Below, one piece after another: positions 22,433 through 28,335 of a stretch of DNA of 28,335 bases (the stretch's first letter is position 1; every line of letters begins with the position of its first letter). The notes under the pieces are model-generated. The model was not told the origin of the DNA. It did no database searches and saw only the letters and a program-made list of their open reading frames with translations. Made by a program: the position numbers and the translations under genes. Source of the DNA: Clostridiales bacterium (lineage in GTDB: Bacteria > Bacillota > Clostridia > Lachnospirales > Anaerotignaceae); NCBI GenBank assembly GCA_018364635.1, contig JAGZLR010000027.1, positions 1 to 28,335 of the forward strand. The letters run 5' to 3'.

Positions 22433-24049
22433 TTATTTTTTATCTTTCACCGCAATCAATTTTCCGCCGTCATTAAAAGTATGGTCTATACCGCCCAACC
22501 AATGATTTTCTGGATTATCCGCATTATAATATACGTAATTACCGTTTGTAATAATATTAGTCAAATTATAATCTGCATCCTTTAAAACATCAACATAAGA
22601 TGTACCAGTTACTTCCCATAAAGAATTCTTCTCTAAAGAAACATTAACTGCTTTTGCTGTATTTTCTCCATTAATCGCGCCAGTATAGGTTGTTTTTTCG
22701 CCAATATCAAATGTTACTGTGCTGTATTTATCCGCTTTAATATCACCTTTTAATTTTTGATTTGTACTGCTCAATACAACTTCTCCGCCATTTCTTCCAG
22801 CAAGGCCATAAGAAGAAGCTTCCGCAACTAATAAATCTGCTTTATTTTTCACTGTCGTTTGGTCCATTTTAATACTAGCTTTTGTATTTGTCACATAAAA
22901 TACAGGCCCCTCCTCCACAGTAAGACTGCCGTTCAGAATTCTTACTGTACCAGTACCACTAGTATTTAATCCAGACTCGGTGTCAATAATCTCAAATCCT
23001 CTATTTTTTCCAGCATAGAGTCTTGAATTTGTCATAGAAATTAAACCGTTTCCATCAATGACACCAAACGAGGACTGATAGGCCGATACCGTTGCATCTT
23101 TGATAATAACAGAATCTAGAGAGTTAATTGCTGGTGAATTTAAGCCTTCTGTAATCATTGTACCTCCAGTCATTGTAACTTCTCCGTCTCCACGTTCTAC
23201 CTTGACAGCTGGACTGCTTTCTCCATGGGTGGTGACATCAACATAAGAAGTTGTAATTTTACCGCCGTCAACTGCAACAAGGCCTTTCGAATTACTTCCC
23301 ATAGTTTCAACCAGTCCACTAGAAAAAGTAGCTGAAGCATCTTTTCCTGATACAAATACTCCGTTTGAGTGATTTCCCGTAGTCTTTACATTAGTACTCT
23401 GCAACAACACCTTGCTACTTGGTTTTACTAAGACAGCGGAATTAATACCAAAAATTCTACTCTCATCGGTATTTGTACTGTCTACACTTTTTTTAATCTC
23501 AGATTTTCTGATCGTTCCTATTCTTCCATCCTTCACCAGTAAACTTGTTTGATCTGCTTCCTCTGATTGGAATGTTTCAGAAGTCAATGTTTCATCCTTT
23601 TTACTAATTTCTCTAGCTCCAACTGCCTCAATTTTACCAGTTGGACTGTAGATTGCTTTTGTCTCTGCATGCAATGGAACATAATACTTTGTTACTTTTC
23701 CAGCATTAAAAACACCGTATTGATAATAGTAGTCAATTTTTATAGTATCTCCAACGGTAAATGCATTTTTATCAATCGGTGTTAACTTATCTCCATCAGA
23801 GTTACTGTTAAAATATTGTGTCTCAGCACGAACTGGAAGTGAGATATCTTCGGTTTTCCCATCTTTTTCTACTGTAATCGTAATCGTATCATTTTTGAAT
23901 TCTTTTAACTTGCCATAATAATACCGCTCTTCAACTGGTGTCGCGTTATAGATAGCCGCTTCACTTGAAGTCATACTAAATGCGGTTACAACTGCCGCAG
24001 TATTTAAAAATGCTGCGGAAAGAATGAAACATAACATGCGTTTTTTCAT
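22433..24049 (-). CDS. Secreted beta-helix-like protein of unknown function
   Basis: I recognise no named family. A signal peptide (MKKRML, hydrophobic core, cut near residue 31-32 after SSEA) is followed by a small beta-rich domain (about 40-125) with YYGKLKEFKNDTITITVEKDGK and VGDTIKIDYYYQYG. From about 190 to the C-terminus there are many short strands with a Gly/Ser/Thr/Asn-rich repeat rhythm (SNGVFVSG, SKGLVAVDGG, SPAVKVERGDG, SPAINSLDS, SSFGVIDGNG), typical of right-handed parallel beta-helices such as adhesins and autotransporter passengers. No LPxTG, SLH, wall-binding or membrane anchor is visible, and the only Cys is in the signal peptide. AAAGGATG precedes the ATG. A TATAAT near 24119-24124 is the best -10, without a good -35. 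Adhesin-like or polysaccharide-binding roles are guesses. Confidence 0.82.
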   Translation of the reverse strand: MKKRMLCFILSAAFLNTAAVVTAFSMTSSEAAIYNATPVEERYYYGKLKEFKNDTITITVEKDGKTEDISLPVRAETQYFNSNSDGDKLTPIDKNAFTVGDTIKIDYYYQYGVFNAGKVTKYYVPLHAETKAIYSPTGKIEAVGAREISKKDETLTSETFQSEEADQTSLLVKDGRIGTIRKSEIKKSVDSTNTDESRIFGINSAVLVKPSSKVLLQSTNVKTTGNHSNGVFVSGKDASATFSSGLVETMGSNSKGLVAVDGGKITTSYVDVTTHGESSPAVKVERGDGEVTMTGGTMITEGLNSPAINSLDSVIIKDATVSAYQSSFGVIDGNGLISMTNSRLYAGKNRGFEIIDTESGLNTSGTGTVRILNGSLTVEEGPVFYVTNTKASIKMDQTTVKNKADLLVAEASSYGLAGRNGGEVVLSSTNQKLKGDIKADKYSTVTFDIGEKTTYTGAINGENTAKAVNVSLEKNSLWEVTGTSYVDVLKDADYNLTNIITNGNYVYYNADNPENHWLGGIDHTFNDGGKLIAVKDKK

Positions 24050-24191
24050 ATAGAACTCATCCTTTCTGCATTCTGTTGAAAATTGAATGCAATAATCTTT
24101 AGAAAAGTCTTTTCTTTTATTATATTCGTTTTTTGACGGAAAAGAAAGGAAATTTGCAAAAAACTCTGAAACTTCATAGATTTTTAGGAAT

Positions 24192-24226
24192 TAAAAAGCC
24201 CCGTGTGTTAAACGGGACTCTTTTTT
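24192..24226 (-). terminator. Terminator of the M23 peptidase gene
   Basis: AGTCCCGT and ACGGGGCT (one wobble) flanked by A and T runs form a hairpin ending in five T on the minus strand, two bases after the stop at 24229. Confidence 0.88.
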
Positions 24227-24228
24227 AT

Positions 24229-25443
24229 TTAGGAAGATATGTTTCTTACTCCAAGATAAGATTCAGGACTAACCGGCTTACCATTAAATCTGACTTCAAA
24301 GTGGCAGTGATTTCCTGTAGAATTCCCTGTAGAACCACATTTTGCAACTTGTTGACCACGAGAAACCTTTTGCCCTTTTGAAACAACAAGACTTGAATTA
24401 TGTCCATAAAGTGTAACCAATCCATTGCCATGATTAATCATAATTGTATTGCCATAACCGTTCATCCAACCAGAATAAATTACCGTGCCGCTTTCTGCCG
24501 CTACAATCGCTGAGCCATAACTTGCAGGAATATCATAGCCTGTATGGTATTCATACCCACTTCCAATTGGGCGTGCACGATAGACAAAACCACTGCTAAG
24601 GCTAGATGGTGAGGCTGCTCTAGATGGTACCGGCCAATTTAACTTCCCGCCCGTATATACATATGTACTGCCTGAAGAACCATTATTTCTTACAGCGGCT
24701 GAAGCAGCAGCTTCTGCGCTTTTTATCAGATTCTCCACCTCTTTACTCGCCTTTTCATTACTTGCAATCAATTGATTATACTTATTTTCATCTGTTTTAT
24801 ATCCCTCTAAAATTGATTGCTTTTCTGCCAATATAGAATCCAACTCTTTTTTCTTTTCTTGCGTCTGTGCTACTAAGACTTCAGCTTCTTTCTGCTCTTC
24901 TTGAATATCCTGCGTCTTTTTTTCCACAAGTTTCTGGTTCGACTTTAACTTGTCTAATAAGGTTTGATCGTAATGCATAATATCTTCCACATACTGCATT
25001 CGAACCAATAAATCTGAAAAGCTCTTTGATTCAAGGATAATATCTAAATAGCCTGTATTCCCCTGTTCATAAATAAATCGCACACGTTTCGAAAACATTT
25101 CTTGCTGGTTGTCACGATCTTTTGTCGCCTGCGCCAACACCACTTTCGATTCTTCCAGACGAGCGGATACTTCATCCAAATCAGCCTGTGCCCTATCTGC
25201 TTCTGCATTAGCCGCTGAGATTGCCTTGTCCATTGCACTGATCTCTTCTTCAACAGTTGCAGTTTTATTCTTCAGTTTTTCAAGTTCATTTTTTGCTTCT
25301 TTTGTCTTTTGTTCCAGCTGTTTTCTTTCGTTTTGCAATTGTGTTAATGACTTTGCAGCCTCTGCATGATATGTCGGTATTGTTCCAGCCAGACAAACAG
25401 AAGCAACAATAATAGCCAATATTTTTTTTGTTCCTTGTTTCAT
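24229..25443 (-). CDS. Secreted M23 peptidase with CwlO/EnvC/PcsB-like coiled coil
   Basis: Exported wall hydrolase or hydrolase activator of the kind controlled by FtsEX. Start at ATG 25443, with AGAGGTG upstream; a longer frame opens at 25476 without a site. The 404 residues hold a signal peptide ending near AEAA (27-30), a long coiled coil (about 31-250) interrupted by the PcsB-like segment KRVRFIYEQGNTGYLDIIL, a Gly/Ser linker, and a LytM domain (about 268-398). Zinc ligands are visible: His300 and Asp304 in HTGYDIP, then His381 in HCHFEVR, with His348 and His379 as catalytic partners. Cys380 between the two His, usually Leu or other, is a mild oddity. It follows rarA by about 70 bases and has its own promoter. 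Confidence 0.94.
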   Translation of the reverse strand: MKQGTKKILAIIVASVCLAGTIPTYHAEAAKSLTQLQNERKQLEQKTKEAKNELEKLKNKTATVEEEISAMDKAISAANAEADRAQADLDEVSARLEESKVVLAQATKDRDNQQEMFSKRVRFIYEQGNTGYLDIILESKSFSDLLVRMQYVEDIMHYDQTLLDKLKSNQKLVEKKTQDIQEEQKEAEVLVAQTQEKKKELDSILAEKQSILEGYKTDENKYNQLIASNEKASKEVENLIKSAEAAASAAVRNNGSSGSTYVYTGGKLNWPVPSRAASPSSLSSGFVYRARPIGSGYEYHTGYDIPASYGSAIVAAESGTVIYSGWMNGYGNTIMINHGNGLVTLYGHNSSLVVSKGQKVSRGQQVAKCGSTGNSTGNHCHFEVRFNGKPVSPESYLGVRNISS

Positions 25444-25480
25444 GACACACCTCTTTATGTAGATAAACTTGTTCAAATTT

Positions 25481-25508
25481 ATTTTACCAGAGATATATGA
25501 AAATTCAA
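25481..25508 (-). promoter_or_regulatory. Promoter of the M23 peptidase gene
   Basis: TTGAAT (25503-25508), 16 bases, TAAAAT (25481-25486) on the minus strand with TG before the -10. It lies just after the rarA stop. I saw no WalR-type box here. Confidence 0.6.
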
Positions 25509-25516
25509 TTAGAATT

Positions 25517-26839
25517 TTATTTTTTTCCTCTTAACTTCATCAGTGATTCCCGAATTCTTTTTTCGACTCCATTTTCTGTAGGCTCATAATAGCTTCTGCC
25601 AAGCAATTCATCTGGTAAATACTGTTGTTTCACGTAATGACCTGGAAAATCATGGGCATATAAATAACCAACTCCATGCCCCATCTGATTGGCCCCAGGA
25701 TAGTGGCAATCTCTCAAATGTGATGGTACTCCTTTTACAGGAATATTTTGAGCATCAGACAAAGCTTTCTCAATTCCCATATAAGAAGCATTGCTTTTAG
25801 GCGCACATGCTACATAGGTGACTGCCTGAGCCAAAAGAATTCGACATTCAGGCATGCCAATAAACTCGGTCGCCTGTGCTGCGGCGACAGCAACCTGTAA
25901 TGCGTGGGGGTCAGCATTACCAACATCTTCAGAAGAACAAATCACAATTCTTCTCGCAATAAATTTAGGGTCCTCCCCAGCATAAAGCATTTTCCCTAAA
26001 TAATAAAGCGCTGCATCTGGATCAGAACCACGCATGCTTTTTATAAAAGCAGAAATGGTATCATAGTGATTATCACCGTTTTTATCATAATTTAATGCCT
26101 TTTTTTGTATACACTCTTCAGCAACTTCTAATGTAACATGAATCTTTCCATCATCAGACCGTTCTGTCGTAAGGATTGCAAGCTCCAATGCATTTAATGC
26201 ATTCCTCGCATCACCGTTGGACATATCAGACAAAAAATCAGCCGCTTCCTCGTCCAAAACAGGATGATATACTCCCATCCCACGCTCACAGTCCTTCACT
26301 GCCCTATACAAAAGTTTCTTAATATCATCTTTTTTTAAATACTCTAGTTCAAAAATGATAGACCTTGAAACAAGCGCTTTATTGACTTCAAAATAAGGAT
26401 TTTCCGTTGTAGCACCAATCAATATGACTATTCCATTTTCGACATGTGGCAGCAACGCGTCTTGCTGTGCCTTATTGAATCTATGTATTTCATCAATAAA
26501 AAGAATTGTTTTTTTTCCATTCATCCCCAATCTCTGCTTCGCATGGTCAATGGTATCCTTAATCTCTTTAATTCCAGCAGTTGTCGCATTAAGTTGAACA
26601 AATTCACTTTTTGTCGTATGTGCAATAATCCAGGCCAAAGTTGTTTTTCCAGTACCTGGAGGCCCATAGAGTATAATAGAACTAAGCTGATCTGCCTGAA
26701 TGGCACGATATAATAATTTATTTTTTCCAATAATATGTTCCTGCCCTACAAATTCATCCAGTGTTTGCGGCCGAAGTCTAGCAGCCAAGGGTGCTTCTTT
26801 TTCCATTTGTTTTTTTGCATTATACTCAAATAAATCCAC
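25517..26839 (-). CDS. rarA: Replication-associated recombination protein RarA (MgsA), AAA+ ATPase
   Basis: Clamp-loader-like ATPase acting at stalled replication forks. The start is taken as GTG 26839 because GGAGG lies eight bases upstream and family members begin MDLF followed by KKEAPLA-type sequence; the ATG at 26854 abuts the previous stop and lacks spacing. The product is 440 residues. Walker A is GPPGTGKTT (59-67), Walker B FIDEIHR (114-120), sensor 1 is in GATTENPYF (142-150), and the arginine-finger region is NGDARNALNALE. The C-terminal part (DPDAALYYLGKML, EDVGNADPHAL, YPGANQMGHGVGYLYAHDFPG) is the typical RarA tetramerisation block. It is co-transcribed with the Cof-type phosphatase gene. 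Confidence 0.96.
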   Translation of the reverse strand: MDLFEYNAKKQMEKEAPLAARLRPQTLDEFVGQEHIIGKNKLLYRAIQADQLSSIILYGPPGTGKTTLAWIIAHTTKSEFVQLNATTAGIKEIKDTIDHAKQRLGMNGKKTILFIDEIHRFNKAQQDALLPHVENGIVILIGATTENPYFEVNKALVSRSIIFELEYLKKDDIKKLLYRAVKDCERGMGVYHPVLDEEAADFLSDMSNGDARNALNALELAILTTERSDDGKIHVTLEVAEECIQKKALNYDKNGDNHYDTISAFIKSMRGSDPDAALYYLGKMLYAGEDPKFIARRIVICSSEDVGNADPHALQVAVAAAQATEFIGMPECRILLAQAVTYVACAPKSNASYMGIEKALSDAQNIPVKGVPSHLRDCHYPGANQMGHGVGYLYAHDFPGHYVKQQYLPDELLGRSYYEPTENGVEKRIRESLMKLRGKK

Positions 26840-26854
26840 GATCTCTGCCTCCAT

Positions 26855-27688
26855 CTACAGAAAATACTTTTCAAGGGTAATAGCTGCGCCATCTTCCTCA
26901 TTTGTCAGAGTAATATCATCAGCAAAAGATTTCACGAAAGATGAGGCATTACCCATTGCAATTCCAATCCCTGCGGACTCTAACATATCTATATCATTAT
27001 TTTCATCTCCAATGGCCAGTACTTCCTGCGGATGAACGCTATACTGCTGACAGAGAAGATTCATTCCCCTTGATTTTTTTATTCCTTTACGATTTACAAA
27101 CAAAAAACCATCTATAATAGAATCCCTTATCTCAATATTCTTCAGACATAAGTTTAAAATATTTTCATGTATCTGTTCTATAACTTCCTTTTCTGCCGCA
27201 AATACTACTTGATAAATATTTCCTGGAACTTTGTATACAAAATCGATACTTTTGGGATATCTTACATTGCCCAAAAAACTTTTCATCCGACCAAAAATTG
27301 TATGTTTATTATATAAATCAAATCGATATAGGCTTTTATTTTTAATATATTTATAATACTGATACCCATTATTTATTTCTATAAATGCATCCAAATGAAT
27401 ACCACAAGAAAGTATCTCTGTTACTTCTTTCTCAGAAAGATAGAGGTCATTGGAAATAACACAACTGACAGGATCAAATAAAAAAGTGCCGTCAATACAA
27501 GCCACCGGTACTGTTATATTCAATTTTTTTGCAATTGGCAGCATCTTAGGTATGTTACGTCCTGTACATAACGCTGTGATTATTCCATTTTTTTGTATTT
27601 TATGTATTGTATCTATCGTACGAATTGAGAGATTCCCTCTGCTATTAACTAATGTACCATCTATATCAAGAAGTGCCATTTTATACAT
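26855..27688 (-). CDS. Cof-type HAD-IIB phosphatase
   Basis: Cytoplasmic sugar- or nucleotide-phosphate phosphatase of unknown substrate. HAD motifs are in order: MALLDIDGTLVN with nucleophile Asp8 and acid/base Asp10, the second motif at ALCTGRN (39-45), the Lys of RKGIKKSRG (200-208), and IGDENNDIDMLESAG (226-240) with the metal Asp. A type IIB cap (about 85-190) lies between. Length 277 is normal for Cof/YidA relatives. AGGAGTAAAC precedes the ATG and a promoter lies upstream. Its stop is directly followed by the rarA start region, so the two share a transcript; the functional link is probably incidental. Confidence 0.92.
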   Translation of the reverse strand: MYKMALLDIDGTLVNSRGNLSIRTIDTIHKIQKNGIITALCTGRNIPKMLPIAKKLNITVPVACIDGTFLFDPVSCVISNDLYLSEKEVTEILSCGIHLDAFIEINNGYQYYKYIKNKSLYRFDLYNKHTIFGRMKSFLGNVRYPKSIDFVYKVPGNIYQVVFAAEKEVIEQIHENILNLCLKNIEIRDSIIDGFLFVNRKGIKKSRGMNLLCQQYSVHPQEVLAIGDENNDIDMLESAGIGIAMGNASSFVKSFADDITLTNEEDGAAITLEKYFL

Positions 27689-27729
27689 TTTGTTTACTCC
27701 TATTGATTTTTAAACCAAGTATATTTTCT

Positions 27730-27759
27730 ATCATATCATGGTTTTTACAAAAAAGGCAA
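27730..27759 (-). promoter_or_regulatory. Promoter of the HAD-rarA unit
   Basis: TTGCCT (27754-27759), 18 bases, TATGAT (27730-27735) with TG one base before the -10, on the minus strand, about 40 bases before the HAD start. Confidence 0.62.
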
Positions 27760-27797
27760 TACTTCTACCTACAAAGCCAAAACTTGAGAATAAAAAC

Positions 27798-27832
27798 AAA
27801 AAGGCTAATCCGTAAAATCTGGACGCCTTTTT
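27798..27832 (-). terminator. Terminator downstream of the thiamine pyrophosphokinase gene
   Basis: On the minus strand AAAAAGGC, inner TCC, and GGA, GCCTTTTT form a hairpin with small internal loops ending in five T and further T-rich sequence. Confidence 0.78.
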
Positions 27833-27881
27833 ATAAAATGATAAAGCATTGTATCCAATCTCTAATACTCTTTGCTTCTTT

Positions 27882-28335
27882 TTAATCTTTAGAACGGATG
27901 AGAAGCAACATACCTTTTCTGACAGTTACCTCTGCTCTTCTCCCTGTCATCACATTACTAATTCCTCTTGCAGTATCCATAGGCAGACTCTCCTCGAAAA
28001 GAGGATATTCTAATCCTTTGGTTGAAACTCCTTCAGCAGGTCCCTGAAATGGCAATAGAGAAATCAAATCACCCTCTTTACCTTCTATAATCTTTTTATG
28101 ATCGATCAGCTCAATTGTATTATTCTCGTTTATCAACTGCCCATACATTCCCAATTCTTTTATTCTCAGTAGCAGGTGGATATTGGCAATCGTATGGTCC
28201 AAACGATTGCCAATACCACCGAATATTAACAACTCATTTGTCCCAATCTCTCTTGCTGCAAGGATTCCCAACTCCATATCTGTAAAATCTTTATGAGATG
28301 GATATCGACGCACTTCTATCTTTTCATTTTCATAG
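27882..28335 (-). CDS. Thiamine pyrophosphokinase, C-terminal part, cut by window edge
   Basis: Transfers pyrophosphate from ATP to thiamine, making the cofactor thiamine diphosphate. The visible 151 codons run open to the window end, so the N-terminus lies outside; the GTG at 28313 is an internal Val. TPK marks: SHKDFTDMELGILAA (the Lys-x-x-Thr-Asp motif of the catalytic core), FGGIGNRLDHTIANIHLL (Gly-x-Arg-Leu-Asp-His, thiamine site), and the C-terminal beta-sandwich with ISLLPFQGPAEGVSTKGLEYPL and SNVMTGRRAEVTVRKGMLLLI. No frameshift is seen. In many Firmicutes the TPK gene follows rsgA and rpe, which would lie beyond the window; here that is expectation only. Confidence 0.93.
   Translation of the reverse strand, partial: YENEKIEVRRYPSHKDFTDMELGILAAREIGTNELLIFGGIGNRLDHTIANIHLLLRIKELGMYGQLINENNTIELIDHKKIIEGKEGDLISLLPFQGPAEGVSTKGLEYPLFEESLPMDTARGISNVMTGRRAEVTVRKGMLLLIRSKD

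Noticed and set aside
24067..24091. Inverted repeat TGCATTC/GAATGCA in the leader of the beta-helix gene
   Set aside because: Short arms in AT-rich sequence; could be a leader hairpin but nothing else supports it.
1..28335. Mobile elements, CRISPR arrays, tRNA or rRNA genes
   Set aside because: I found no transposase, integrase or phage motifs, no regularly spaced repeats and no tRNA-like cloverleaf or rRNA sequence on either strand.

Overview
The window is AT-rich, chromosomal-looking DNA from a low-GC Gram-positive anaerobe, most likely a Clostridia member close to Lachnospiraceae. Support comes from strong AGGAGG-type ribosome binding sites, near-consensus sigma-A promoters with 16-18 bp spacers, a leucyl T-box leader, an ECF transporter S component, a ZapA-U32 peptidase-RodA/FtsW-class B PBP operon and a DUF1540 protein. 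I saw no phage, transposon, CRISPR, tRNA or rRNA sequence. Genes run mostly on the minus strand.

Layout. (1) 1-6751, minus: one probable operon from a promoter at 6723-6751. It reads acyltransferase-3 membrane protein, a very long ZapA-like coiled-coil protein, a U32-family protein, a FtsW/RodA/SpoVE polymerase and a class B PBP cut by the window edge; this is a cell-wall and division block. (2) 6789-7622, plus: a YhcH/NanQ-like protein and an 8-Cys DUF1540 miniprotein. (3) 7841-10415, minus: two tiny overlapping genes (the second ribbon-helix-helix-like) behind a perfect consensus promoter with a palindrome in its spacer, a Ca2+/Na+ antiporter, and a P1/DmpA-type self-processing peptidase. 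(4) 10669-14189: leuS under a Leu (CTC) T-box, divergent from an ECF S component. (5) 14234-15939, minus: a coupled DUF2156-GNAT pair. (6) 16169-18721: a secreted SH3b-NlpC/P60 wall hydrolase, divergent from an AlbA_2/HATPase-type protein. The hydrolase promoter region carries a WalR-type box and a separate 27-bp inverted repeat. (7) 18771-22343: GAPDH with unusual cofactor-site residues, a PHP histidinol-phosphatase-like enzyme, a PAP2 membrane protein and a cyclophilin. (8) 22433-28335, minus: a secreted beta-helix-like protein of unknown function, a CwlO/EnvC-like M23 hydrolase, RarA, a Cof-type HAD phosphatase and a partial thiamine pyrophosphokinase.

Much of the window concerns the cell envelope: RodA/PBP polymerisation, ZapA, an envelope acyltransferase, two wall hydrolases, PAP2 and a secreted beta-helix protein. 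The rest is housekeeping. I found no clearly new multi-gene system. The best leads are the self-contained two-gene operon with an operator-like palindrome, the WalR box at the NlpC/P60 gene, the altered GAPDH cofactor pocket, the extended ZapA and the unrecognised beta-helix protein. Several starts were moved downstream of the longest open frame on ribosome-binding-site grounds (leuS, gap, rarA, M23, PAP2, AlbA-type gene, antiporter and both small genes).
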